From contig DASXMR010000076.1 of the NCBI GenBank assembly GCA_036495525.1, forward strand, positions 1-64,000: 64,000 nucleotides of DNA, given 5' to 3'. A program made the position numbers and the translations under genes. The notes under the pieces were generated by a model. That model was not told the origin of the DNA, ran no database searches, and saw only the letters and a program-made list of their open reading frames with translations. This DNA comes from DASXMR01 sp036495525 (GTDB lineage Bacteria > Actinomycetota > Actinomycetes > Streptosporangiales > Streptosporangiaceae). This document shows positions 8,867-16,993 of this stretch, in pieces. How positions within the stretch are numbered: the first letter of the stretch is position 1; every line of letters begins with the position of its first letter.

Positions 8867-9409
8867 CTAGGCCTGCCTCGGAACCGGAGACCCGCTCTCC
8901 GGACGCCCTTGCACGCAGGAGGCTGCGAGCACCACCGCGGGCGAACTGGTCACCAGCAGCGCCGCGACCTGACGGATCGGGGCGTTGATCCTCGATGGCA
9001 TGGTCGGCTGCGGAGCCACGCCGCACGGGCTGGCCTGCGGCGACGGCGTGGCAGCTGGCAGCTGCCCAGGGACCAGGCCCGCTCCGGGGGCCAGCCGGGT
9101 TCCCCCTGGCGCCTGGCCGGCCACCGGGAAACCCGCACCATGCGCCGACCGAGGCGATGCTGGCGCGCCGCCCTCCAGCGCCCGCCCGTGCAGGACGGAT
9201 CCGGTGAGGACGCCAGTCACTGCCGCTGCCGCAGCCAGCGGCACGACGACGCGCTTCAGCCTCGACGTCTGCGCGCCGCTCGCGCGCCGGCCGGGGTCGG
9301 TACCGTCGTTGACGGACGAAATGCTCAGCCGGCGCAGGACCGGCTCGGGCGACACGGTCTCGGCTGCTACCTGATAGGCATGACGCAGCCGTTCCTCAGT
9401 TGTGCTCAC
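8867..9409 (-). CDS. Membrane protein coupled to an ECF sigma factor, candidate anti-sigma factor
   Basis: A 180-residue protein with a soluble N-terminus of about 50 residues (STTEERLRHAYQVAAETV), one transmembrane segment (VVVPLAAAAAVTGVLTGSVL) and a Pro/Gly/Ala-rich outer part ending in a Cys-containing segment. The GTG at 9409 overlaps the sigma factor stop as GTGA, with CAGGAGAG as ribosome site. One-TM proteins in this position are usually anti-sigma factors or sensors. The classical zinc motif HxxxCxxC is not present, so the assignment rests on gene order and topology. Confidence 0.65.
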   Translation of the reverse strand: MSTTEERLRHAYQVAAETVSPEPVLRRLSISSVNDGTDPGRRASGAQTSRLKRVVVPLAAAAAVTGVLTGSVLHGRALEGGAPASPRSAHGAGFPVAGQAPGGTRLAPGAGLVPGQLPAATPSPQASPCGVAPQPTMPSRINAPIRQVAALLVTSSPAVVLAASCVQGRPESGSPVPRQA

Positions 9410-9984
9410 TGACTCTCCTGCAGGATGCGGCCGAGGGTGGCGATGGCCCTGGAAATGGTGGACGAAACGGTGCCCCGGCTGATCCCGAGGGTCTCGGCGA
9501 TCTGCTGCTGCGGCAGGTCCAGGTAGAAGCGCAGCGCGAGGATCTCCCTCGACCTGGCGGGCAGCGTGGCGACGGCGGCCAGCACCGCGCGAGTCTCCTC
9601 GCCGGCCAGCGCAGCTGCCTCTGCTGACCAGACGGGCGGATCGTGCTGCGTGCCGTGCAGCCAGGCCCGGTGCCGGGATCGCTGTACCGAACGGCACCCG
9701 TTGACGACCGACGTGCGCAGATAGGCGTCGGCGCGCGCCAGGTCGCGGATCCTGGGCAGGGCACGCTGCAGGCTGAGGAAGGCGTCCTGCACCACGTCTT
9801 CCGCGCCGGCCTGGTCACCGAGCAGCAGCACGGCGAGCCGGACCAGGGACACCGCATGTGCCCGGAACAGGCTGTCGAGGATCCCGGCAGGGTCGCGGAC
9901 ACGGTCAGCGCCCCTGCGGCTGGCCGGGTCCGCTTCAAGCTCGCTGGCGGGGGTCAGCACCGTTAACGGCTGCTGCGAGAGCAC
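9406..9984 (-). CDS. ECF sigma factor, SigE-like family
   Basis: A protein of up to 192 residues with region 2 (LFRAHAVSLVRLAVLLLGD, AEDVVQDAFLSLQRAL, DAYLRTSVVNGCRS) and region 4 (LPARSREILALRFYLDLP, QQQIAETLGISRGTVSST). These are the two DNA- and core-binding parts of extracytoplasmic sigma factors. It should direct RNA polymerase to a small regulon and be held by the coupled membrane protein. The GTG at 9984 has no clear ribosome site, and the first 30 residues are poorly conserved in type, so the real start may be a little further in. It is upstream of its partner in the same transcript. Confidence 0.88.
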   Translation of the reverse strand: MLSQQPLTVLTPASELEADPASRRGADRVRDPAGILDSLFRAHAVSLVRLAVLLLGDQAGAEDVVQDAFLSLQRALPRIRDLARADAYLRTSVVNGCRSVQRSRHRAWLHGTQHDPPVWSAEAAALAGEETRAVLAAVATLPARSREILALRFYLDLPQQQIAETLGISRGTVSSTISRAIATLGRILQESQ

Positions 9985-10209
9985 TGGGGCCGCCTTCCGT
10001 CCTGTCCCGGCCTTCGCGGGGTCGGCGCCTGTGCCGCCGCCTTACCTTTCACACCTATTTGACGCTCGTGCGGGCTGAATGCTGATAACGGATCGGAAGC
10101 GAGTGCCGCCGGCGTCACCGGGCAGCTGTTTCGCGGCCGGCGGATCTACGGTGACTTGCCGGGCGGCACCAGTCCTATCGCGACCCGGCGATCGGATCCG
10201 TTACGGGCG

Positions 10210-10985
10210 CTATCGCTGACACGCCGGACACCAGAACCTGAGCCGCTCCTCACCAGCCGCTCCCTGCTCGGCCTTGCAGATCGCGATGCCGCAGCGGCGG
10301 CACGGGTGGTCAGCGCGGCCGTACACCCACGTTTCCTCGCCGCGGCGGGGCACGCCGGTGGTGATGATGCCGGCCCGCTCCTTGTTGGCATCCAGCAGTC
10401 GCTGCGCGAGCCCCACCAGGGCAGGCAGATCCGAGACCTCCCCGACAGGCCGCCACGGGCTGACGCCACGGAGGAACAGCATCTCGGCAGCAAATATGTT
10501 TCCGATGCCGGCCAGGTTGCGCTGGTCGAGCACGGCCTCACCGATCGGCCGGGCCGGGTCAGCGGCCAGCCGCCGTACCGCCTCAGCCGCGTCCCAGTCC
10601 GCGCCCAGGAGATCGGGGCCGAGGTGGCCGACGGCACGCTGCTCGGCGTCGGTCGGCAGTAGCTCGACGATGCCGAGCTGGTAGCCGACGGCCTGCCAGG
10701 CGGCGTTCTCGAGCACCAGGCGCACCCGGTGATCGCGCGGCGGGTACCCGCCCGCCGGCGGATTCGCCACGAGCCGTCCATCTTCAGGTGCGTGTGGACG
10801 GTGACGCCGCCGTCGGTGCGGATCAGCAGGTGCTTGCCGCGCGACACCACCTCGCTGACCACGCGGCCGGTCAGGTCGGCGGTGGCGTGCCGGGGAACGC
10901 GGAAGTCGGATCGGGTCAGCTCGCGGCCGGCCAGCGCCTCGCGGAGCTGGCGGGCGGCCCGCCAGACCGCGTCACCCTCGGGCAT
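10210..10985 (-). pseudogene. nei: Nei-family endonuclease VIII / DNA glycosylase, interrupted by a frameshift
   Basis: The N-terminal part reads MPEGDAVWRAARQL (catalytic Pro2 and Glu3), SRGKHLLIRTDGG and HLKMDGSWRI in the frame that starts at 10985. The rest (DHRVRLVLENAAWQAVG, LLDQRNLAGIGNI, WVYGRADHPCRRCG and zinc-finger end FWCPACQR) is in another frame that ends at 10210. The switch falls between about 10740 and 10775, in a C/G-rich run. One base appears to be missing relative to an intact gene. Together the pieces have the full length and order of M. tuberculosis-type Nei, which removes oxidised pyrimidines. It is either a recent inactivation or a sequencing error; nothing else in the gene looks decayed. 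Confidence 0.85.
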
Positions 10986-11022
10986 CTGCCCAGCATTGCA
11001 CTGCGTTCCAGCCGGGGCGGTC

Positions 11023-11781
11023 TCATGACAGGCCAGACTCGCGCAGCGTGATGTTCAGCCGGCCGCCGGGCAGGCCTATCGAAGGGTCACCGGTGCCGGG
11101 CATGGTGCGGAGCACGCCGTGGTAGGCCAGCCTGGACGCGCCGCCGAAGACGAACAGGTCGCCGGACTCGAGCTCGATGTCGTGCCACGGCCTGCCGCGT
11201 GACTGCGCGTTCCCGAACCGGAACAAGCACGTATCCCCGAGGCTCAGCGACACGACCGGCGCGGCGCTGCGCTCGTCCTTGTCGGCGTGCATGCCCATGC
11301 GCGCGCTGCCGTCATAGAAGTTGATCAGAGCCACGTCGGGCTCGTACGCGGCGGGCCGTTCCGCACCTGCCAGCGTCTCACCGACTTGTGGGCTGACCTC
11401 CGGTGCCCGGCCGGCCTGTGGCTCGACCTCCAGCGCCTCGGCCAGCGCGCCGTCGGCCTGTGGCGCGATTTCCAGCGCCTCGGCCAGCGCCCGGCGGCCG
11501 AGGTCGGCCAGCCAGCGCGGGAACCGCTTGACCGCCGCGCCATCGACGTCGTCGGCGGTCCGCGAGTACCGGTAGGGCATCCAGTGCCAGCCCAGGCACA
11601 CCGTCTGCACCGACATCATCCCGCCGGATGGCATTCTCGTGTGCCGCAGGCCTGCCGGCGGCCGGGCCCATTCCCGGCAGGCCGCGACCAGCTCGCGCTG
11701 CTCAGCGGCCCTCAGCCAGCCAGGAACGTGCACAGCACCGTCGGCGATCTGCGCCCGCGGCCGCGGGATGAGGGCAGGCAC
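11023..11781 (-). CDS. alkB: AlkB-like 2-oxoglutarate/Fe(II)-dependent dioxygenase
   Basis: About 252 residues. AlkB enzymes remove methyl groups from 1-methyladenine and 3-methylcytosine by oxidation. The iron ligands are in MGMHADKDE (HxD) and AYHGVLR (second His); the oxoglutarate-binding Arg pair is in the RLNITLRESG end. LINFYDGSARMGMH is the usual core. The open frame runs to 11988, but the GTG at 11781 (VPALIPRPR) places the N-terminus where the family begins. Between the PRWLADLGRRALAE helix and YEPDVALINFYD there is an insertion of about 45 residues made by a 42-bp repeat (11412-11495). It lies next to nei, so this is a small DNA-repair pair. Confidence 0.88.
   Translation of the reverse strand: MPALIPRPRAQIADGAVHVPGWLRAAEQRELVAACREWARPPAGLRHTRMPSGGMMSVQTVCLGWHWMPYRYSRTADDVDGAAVKRFPRWLADLGRRALAEALEIAPQADGALAEALEVEPQAGRAPEVSPQVGETLAGAERPAAYEPDVALINFYDGSARMGMHADKDERSAAPVVSLSLGDTCLFRFGNAQSRGRPWHDIELESGDLFVFGGASRLAYHGVLRTMPGTGDPSIGLPGGRLNITLRESGLS
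11412..11495. repeat. 42-bp direct repeat, two units, inside the alkB gene
   Basis: Units 11412-11453 and 11454-11495 both contain CGGCCTGTGG and CCAGCGCCTCGGCCAGCGC. A more diverged copy lies before the first unit (about 11380-11411). The coding strand gives 14-residue units of the type ALEVEPQAG. Confidence 0.75.
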
Positions 11782-12172
11782 GCACGCAAGTATGCCGGGC
11801 CGGTTCCGCCGCGCCTGTCCGGCCTGTCGGCCCCCCGCTAGACGCGCAGCTGGGGAACATTGCTGCGGCTGGGGCAGCACTGAAGCTCCCCAGGTGCTGC
11901 TGGAACAGTGCGCCGCTCCCGCTGGTCGAAGAGCGCAGGCGAGAGTCTTCATTCCGTCACGGGCCGGAATGTCGGCGGCACGTGACACGGTCGGCGCGTG
12001 GGAACGATAGCCGCATTTGACCGCAGGGAGTTAGCCAGGCTGATCCGCTGCCGGGATGGCGTGCTGCCGCTCTGCATTTGGCGCTGCGCTTGCCGGTGTC
12101 GTGCCGCTCAGCGCACCGCCGGAGTTCGTGCCCGGACGGCGGGAGCGGCCCGGTATCGCGGCAGCTGGGCGG
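11782..12172. other. Intergenic region upstream of alkB
   Basis: A 391-bp stretch between the alkB start and the end of the SCP2-like gene. The alkB frame stays open to 11988, so a longer N-terminus cannot be fully excluded. I see no other gene and no strong hairpin or tandem repeat. Confidence 0.5.
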
Positions 12173-12517
12173 TTACAACAGGCGGCGCAGCCGCAGCAGG
12201 TCGAGGACGTTGCCCTCGACCCTCAGCCGCCCGGTGAGCCAGGCACGAGCGAAACTGCCAGGGTCGGCCGCAACCGACAGCACTACGTCGCTGTTCGCGG
12301 TGAAACGCACCTGGGCGCGCGGGCTCGCTCCGTCAGCCTCAGTGACCGGGTCCGCGCCCTGCGACCCGAGCCGAGTGAGGAAGATGACGTCAAGATCGGG
12401 GACGCGGCAGCTGAGCGTCCTTTCCAGCAGGTGGTCGGCGCGGTCCTTCGCGTCCAGTTCGGCGATCCTGCCGGTCAGCGACTCCAGCGCCGAGCGGCAC
12501 TCTTCCCTTGTCGCCAT
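12173..12517 (-). CDS. Small SCP2-like (sterol carrier) domain protein
   Basis: A 114-residue soluble protein. The N-terminal half is helical (MATREECRSALESLTGRI). The C-terminal half (AQVRFTANSDVVLSVAADPGSFARAWLTGRLRVEG split by short turns) resembles the SCP2/sterol-transfer fold, in which such a D-x-x-x-F-x-x-x-L-x-G-x-L-x-V-x-G pattern precedes the last helix. The ligand is unknown. It is divergent from the small gene that opens the tlyA operon, with 169 bp between starts. The family call comes from the pattern only. Confidence 0.65.
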   Translation of the reverse strand: MATREECRSALESLTGRIAELDAKDRADHLLERTLSCRVPDLDVIFLTRLGSQGADPVTEADGASPRAQVRFTANSDVVLSVAADPGSFARAWLTGRLRVEGNVLDLLRLRRLL

Positions 12518-12686
12518 CGTGGCCCTCTCTTGTCACGGGACATTCTGCCGCCAGGCACCCGGCGAGCCGGCATCTCGGGCCGGCCAGGCGGATGCTGCCC
12601 TGCCCGCATCTGCCGGAGCGGACGGTAGCGTTCGGGTCAGGACCTTTGAGGCCGCCGCCGCAGAGAGAATGAGGAGCACCATTTCT

Positions 12687-13337
12687 ATGCAGGACGAAAC
12701 GGCCGACCCCCGGCCCCCGACCGGGTCGGCTGACGAGCCTGGCCGCCTTGACCCGGCCGTGGCACCCGCGGCCGGGGCTGGCGACGCCGGGCACCGGGCT
12801 GCCGAGCACGCTGGCTCTGGTGGCGCGGCTGCCCCCAGCGAACGGCCGGCCAGCGGCGCCGCCGGGGTACCGCGGCCGGGTGACGTGGCCCCCGAGCGCG
12901 TGGATGCCGGGGCTGACTCGGGCCAGCATGGCGGGGATGCCAAAGTTGGCGGCGAGCGGGAGGATGCTGCGGTTGCAGGGGACGGTGAGCGCGTGGATGC
13001 CGGGGCCGCCGGGGGCCCGCATAACGTGGATGCCGAAGTTGACGGTGAGGGCGTGGATGCCGGGGCTGGCTCGGGCGACCATGGCGTGGATGCCGGGGCC
13101 GCTGGTGAGCGTGGCGGGGATGAAGAGGCAGCCGCGGGCGGCGGCGGTGCTGAGCCGGTGCCGGCCACCGGAGAGCCGAGGGTTGACGCCGCGCTGCGCG
13201 CACTGGACGGCATCGACCAGGTGCCGGTGACCGAGCACCCAGCGATCTTCGAGGACGTGCACGCGAGGATCCACGAGGTCCTCGGCGAGCTTGAGACCGG
13301 TCCGGCGACGGGCACGGGCAGCCGACGGGCCGGCTGA
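12687..13337 (+). CDS. Repetitive acidic protein with a conserved C-terminal segment (Rv1693-like position)
   Basis: A 216-residue protein with two parts. Residues 1-165 are disordered, rich in Gly, Ala, Asp and Glu, with repeated VDAGA units. The last 50 residues contain RVDAALRALDGIDQVPV and HARIHEVLGELE, which resemble the short helical proteins found just before tlyA in actinobacteria. The ATG at 12687 follows GAGGAG by 8 nt. It ends 21 bp before tlyA, so it is probably cotranscribed. No function is known for this position; it may be a small partner for TlyA or NadK. The repeat expansion is the odd feature. Confidence 0.75.
   Translation: MQDETADPRPPTGSADEPGRLDPAVAPAAGAGDAGHRAAEHAGSGGAAAPSERPASGAAGVPRPGDVAPERVDAGADSGQHGGDAKVGGEREDAAVAGDGERVDAGAAGGPHNVDAEVDGEGVDAGAGSGDHGVDAGAAGERGGDEEAAAGGGGAEPVPATGEPRVDAALRALDGIDQVPVTEHPAIFEDVHARIHEVLGELETGPATGTGSRRAG
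12898..13099. repeat. Dispersed 16-bp in-frame repeats in the gene before tlyA
   Basis: The word GCGTGGATGCCGGGGC occurs exactly at 12898, 12991, 13051 and 13084. Spacings are 93, 60 and 33 bp, all multiples of three, so each copy is read in the same frame as VDAGA. Diverged copies lie between them. Confidence 0.85.
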
Positions 13338-13358
13338 GCGGTACCGGTGGTCGCCGTC

Positions 13359-14159
13359 ATGACCAGGAGAGCGCGGCTGGACGCGGAGCTGGTGCGCAGG
13401 GGACTCGCCCGGTCCAGGGAGCAGGCCGGCGAGCTGATCGCGGCTGGCCGTGTCGCGGTGGCCGGCCAGGCGGCGGCCAAGCCCGCTACCCAGGTCGGCC
13501 AGGACGCCGCCATCACCGTGCGCGAGGTCGCCACCGAAACCGAGTACGCCTCCCGTGGCGGCCGCAAGCTGGCCGGCGCGCTGGCCGCGTTCGCTGAGCT
13601 GCGGGTGGCTGGCCGACGCTGCCTGGACGCGGGCGCCTCGACCGGCGGATTCACCGACGTGCTGCTGCGGGCCGGCGCTGCGCACGTGGTGGCGGTGGAC
13701 GTCGGCTACGGCCAGCTCGCCTGGGCGCTGCGCAGCGACCAGCGGGTCACCGTGCTCGACCGAGTCAACGTGCGCGCGCTGCGGCCCGAGCAGGTCGCGC
13801 CGCCGCCCGGCCTGGTGACTGCCGATCTGTCGTTCATCTCGCTGACGCTCGTGCTGCCGGCCCTGATCGACTGCGCAGCGGCCGACGCCGAGTTCGTACT
13901 GCTGGTCAAGCCTCAGTTCGAGGTCGGCCGCGGACGGGTCGGCGCGGGTGGCGTGGTCAGGTCGGCGAGCCTGCGCCAGGAGGCGGTCGAGATCGTGGCA
14001 GGCGCTGCCGCCGGCCTGGGCCTCGGCGTGCGCGGCGTCGTCGCCAGCCCGCTGCCGGGACCGTCAGGGAACGTGGAGTTCTTCCTCTGGCTGCGGCGGG
14101 ACGCGCCGCCGCTGGATGCCGCCGCGCTGCATCTGGCCGTCGCCGAGGGGCCGCAGTGA
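13359..14159 (+). CDS. tlyA: TlyA, rRNA 2'-O-methyltransferase
   Basis: A 266-residue enzyme that in mycobacteria 2'-O-methylates C1409 of 16S and C1920 of 23S rRNA and thereby sets capreomycin sensitivity. An N-terminal S4 RNA-binding domain (RLDAELVRRGLARSREQA, about 1-60) is followed by a FtsJ-like Rossmann domain. The SAM-binding motif is LDAGASTGGFTD. Other family motifs are YASRGGRKLAGAL, ADLSFISL and LVKPQFEVGRG, which carry the catalytic Lys/Asp residues. The ATG at 13359 is chosen over the in-frame GTG at 13347 because it gives the usual MTRRARLDAEL start. The stop overlaps nadK by 4 bp. Confidence 0.95.
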   Translation: MTRRARLDAELVRRGLARSREQAGELIAAGRVAVAGQAAAKPATQVGQDAAITVREVATETEYASRGGRKLAGALAAFAELRVAGRRCLDAGASTGGFTDVLLRAGAAHVVAVDVGYGQLAWALRSDQRVTVLDRVNVRALRPEQVAPPPGLVTADLSFISLTLVLPALIDCAAADAEFVLLVKPQFEVGRGRVGAGGVVRSASLRQEAVEIVAGAAAGLGLGVRGVVASPLPGPSGNVEFFLWLRRDAPPLDAAALHLAVAEGPQ

Positions 14160-15187
14160 CCGGGCAGCGCGCGGTCCTGCTCGTCGCGCACACTGGCCGG
14201 CCGGCCGCGGTGCTCAGCGCCCGCTCGGTCGCCGGGCGGCTCGGCTACGCGGGCTTCGAGGTGCGGGTGCTGGACAGCGAGGCGGACGACCTCGGCCTTG
14301 AAGGCGCGCGCCCGGTGCCGGCCTGCCCGGTCGCCGCGGAGGGCGCGGAGATGATCGTCGTGGTCGGCGGCGACGGCACGCTGCTGCGCGCCGCCGAGCT
14401 GGCCCGTCCGGCCGGCACCCCGATGCTCGGAGTGAACCTCGGGCACGTGGGCTTCCTTGCCGAGGTCGAGCCCGACGACCTGGCCGGGACCGTGGACCAT
14501 GTGGTAGCCGGCGACTACGTCGTAGAGCAGCGCATGACCATCGACGTGACCGTGCTCAGCAACAGCCATGTGGCGGCGACGACCTGGGCGCTGAACGAGG
14601 CATCGGTCGAGAAGGCAGCCAGGGAGCGGATGCTTGACCTGGTCACCGAGATCGACGGCCGGCCGCTGTCGCGGTGGGGCTGCGACGGCGTGGTATTCGC
14701 CACGCCGACCGGGTCCACGGCCTACGCGTTCTCGGCTGGCGGGCCGGTGGTCTGGCCGGAGGTCGAGGCGCTGCTGCTGGTGCCGATCAGCGCGCATGCG
14801 CTGTTCGCCGGACCGATGGTGGTCTCGCCGCGGTCGGTGCTCGCCGCCGAGGTGATCGAGCCGACGGGCGGCCAAATACCGCCAACGGGGGCGGTTCTGT
14901 GGTGCGATGGACGTCGTAGGGTTGACCTCCCGCCGCGTGCCCGCATTGAGGTGCGGCGCGGCGCCCGGCCGGTGCTGCTGGCCAGGCTGCGCGGCAGCGG
15001 CGGTCAGCAGGCAGGCGCGAGCAAGCAGGATGCCGAGATCGGCGCTTCGTTCACCGACCGGCTGGTGGCGAAGTTCGGCTTGCCGGTGACCGGCTGGCGC
15101 GGTCAGGGCGCGGCGCGCCGCGAGGCTGCGGTGCGGCGCGAGGCCGAGGCGCGCCAGACAGACGAGGAGCCGGGCGGCGATGCTTGA
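14156..15187 (+). CDS. nadK: NAD kinase
   Basis: A 343-residue ATP-NAD kinase that makes NADP. The GGDGT motif is at residues 71-75, the NE/S motif in ALNEASVEK, and the second glycine-rich motif in TPTGSTAYAFSAGGP. LGHVGFLAEVEP is the usual dimer and substrate region. The C-terminal 60 residues are basic and alanine-rich and exceed the usual family length. The GTG start overlaps the tlyA stop as GTGA, and the end overlaps recN by 8 bp, so translation of tlyA, nadK and recN is coupled. This order is conserved in M. tuberculosis (Rv1694-Rv1696). Confidence 0.95.
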   Translation: MTGQRAVLLVAHTGRPAAVLSARSVAGRLGYAGFEVRVLDSEADDLGLEGARPVPACPVAAEGAEMIVVVGGDGTLLRAAELARPAGTPMLGVNLGHVGFLAEVEPDDLAGTVDHVVAGDYVVEQRMTIDVTVLSNSHVAATTWALNEASVEKAARERMLDLVTEIDGRPLSRWGCDGVVFATPTGSTAYAFSAGGPVVWPEVEALLLVPISAHALFAGPMVVSPRSVLAAEVIEPTGGQIPPTGAVLWCDGRRRVDLPPRARIEVRRGARPVLLARLRGSGGQQAGASKQDAEIGASFTDRLVAKFGLPVTGWRGQGAARREAAVRREAEARQTDEEPGGDA

Positions 15188-16940
15188 GGAAGTCAGGATC
15201 AGCGGCCTCGGGGTCATCGACGAGGCGGTCCTCCAGCTTTCTCCCGGCTTCACGGTCGTGACCGGCGAGACCGGCGCCGGCAAGACGATGGTCGTCTCCG
15301 GGCTCGGGCTGCTGTTCGGCGGCCGCGCCGACCCGAGCCGGGTAAGGCCAGGCGCCGACCGGGCCAGCGTTGAGGGCCGGCTGCGCATCGACCCGGCGGG
15401 CAACGTTGCCCGGCAGGTCGACGACGCCGGAGGTGACCTCGACGACGACGGCGCGACGCTGATCGTCAGCCGGTCGGTCTCGGCCGAGGGCCGCTCCCGC
15501 GCCTACGCCGGCGGCCGCTCGGTGCCGGTATCGCTGCTCACCTACCTCGCCGATGACCTGGTGGCCGTGCACGGGCAGTCCGACCAGCAGCAGCTGCTGC
15601 GGCCCGGCCGGCAGCGGGAGGCGCTTGACCGGTTCGGCGGCGCGCAGCTCACCGCGGCGCTGACCGCCTACCAGCGGGTCTACCAGCGGCACGGAAAGGT
15701 GCGGGCCGAGCTCGACGAGCTGGCGTCGGCGGCACGCGAGCGCGCTGCCGAGGCAGAGGACCTGACCCGCGGGCTGGCCGAGGTTGAAGGGCTCAAACCG
15801 GCCGAGGGCGAGGACGTAGAGCTCGCCGCTGAGGACGAGCGGCTGGCGAACGCGGACGCGCTGCACGCCGCAGCGACGACCGCGCACGAGGCCCTGATCG
15901 GCGATCCGGCGGCGAGTTCCTACCAGAGCGCCGATGCTGCCGCGCTGCTCGGATCAGCACGGCAGGCCCTGGAAGCGGCAGCCCAGCATGACCCGGTGCT
16001 GGCTGGCCTGGCCGGGCGGGTATCCGAGGCCGCCTACCTGGTTTCCGACGTCGCGGCCGAGCTGGCCTCCTACGCCCAGACGGTCGAGGCGGACCCGGCC
16101 AGGCTCGCGGTAGTGCAGGAGCGCCGGGCCGACCTGGCCCGGCTGATCCGCGCCTACGGCGCGCCAGGCGCCGACGAGCCGGCTGGCGCCGTGCCGGCCC
16201 TGGCTGGCGTGCTCAGCTGGGCGAAGCGAGCCGGGCAGCGGCTGGCAGAGCTGACCGGCGACGACGACCGGATCACCGCGCTGCAGCAGGAGGAGGCTGA
16301 GCTCGCCGCCGAGGTGGCGGAGCTCGCCGGCCAGCTGACGGAGGCGCGGAAGCAGGCAGCGGAGCGGTTCGGCAGCGAGGTCACCGCCGAGCTGGCGGCG
16401 CTGGCCATGCCGCACGCACGGCTCAGCGCGGTGCTGACCCCGCTGCGCGAGCCGGGGCCGCATGGCGCCGACGACGTGGAGATCCGGCTGTCAGCGCACC
16501 ACGGAGCCCCGGCCCTGCCGCTGCAGAAGGGCGCCTCGGGCGGCGAGCTGTCGAGGGTCATGCTCGCGATCGAGGTGGTCTTCGCCGGCGCTGACCCGGT
16601 GCCCACGTTCGTCTTCGACGAGGTCGACGCCGGCGTCGGCGGACGCGCCGCGGTCGAGATAGGCCGCCGGCTGGCGCGGCTGGCCCGCCGGGCGCAGGTC
16701 ATCGTCGTCACCCACCTGCCGCAGGTAGCAGCGTTCGCCGACAATCACCTGGTGGTAGCCAAGGCGGGCGACGGCTCGGTCACCAGCAGCGGGGTGAGCA
16801 GGCTTGATGACGACGGCCGGGTCACCGAGCTGTCCCGGATGCTGGCGGGCCTGGAAGACTCAGAATTCGGCCGCGCGCACGCCGGCGAGCTGCTGGCCGC
16901 GGCAGCGGCCGAGCGGGACGGGCCGGGCGGCAAGGGCTGA
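15180..16940 (+). CDS. recN: DNA repair protein RecN
   Basis: A 586-residue SMC-like ATPase for double-strand-break repair. Walker A is GETGAGKT at 29-36. The ABC signature KGASGGELSR, Walker B VFDEVDAGVGG and the switch VVTHLPQVAAFADNH lie in the C-terminal third. The middle (about 165-420) is a helical, Glu/Ala-rich coiled-coil arm interrupted near its centre. The ATG at 15180 lies inside the nadK end. I do not see a LexA-type box before it; expression probably comes from the operon promoter. Confidence 0.95.
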   Translation: MLEEVRISGLGVIDEAVLQLSPGFTVVTGETGAGKTMVVSGLGLLFGGRADPSRVRPGADRASVEGRLRIDPAGNVARQVDDAGGDLDDDGATLIVSRSVSAEGRSRAYAGGRSVPVSLLTYLADDLVAVHGQSDQQQLLRPGRQREALDRFGGAQLTAALTAYQRVYQRHGKVRAELDELASAARERAAEAEDLTRGLAEVEGLKPAEGEDVELAAEDERLANADALHAAATTAHEALIGDPAASSYQSADAAALLGSARQALEAAAQHDPVLAGLAGRVSEAAYLVSDVAAELASYAQTVEADPARLAVVQERRADLARLIRAYGAPGADEPAGAVPALAGVLSWAKRAGQRLAELTGDDDRITALQQEEAELAAEVAELAGQLTEARKQAAERFGSEVTAELAALAMPHARLSAVLTPLREPGPHGADDVEIRLSAHHGAPALPLQKGASGGELSRVMLAIEVVFAGADPVPTFVFDEVDAGVGGRAAVEIGRRLARLARRAQVIVVTHLPQVAAFADNHLVVAKAGDGSVTSSGVSRLDDDGRVTELSRMLAGLEDSEFGRAHAGELLAAAAAERDGPGGKG

Positions 16941-16993
16941 TCACCGTGCGGGCGGACGCCGGAAGCCGGCGGGTCTGGCAGACTTGACATCCC

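Noticed and set aside
13913..15403. 496-codon minus-strand frame opposite tlyA, nadK and recN
   Set aside because: Antisense shadow; the plus-strand products have all catalytic motifs.
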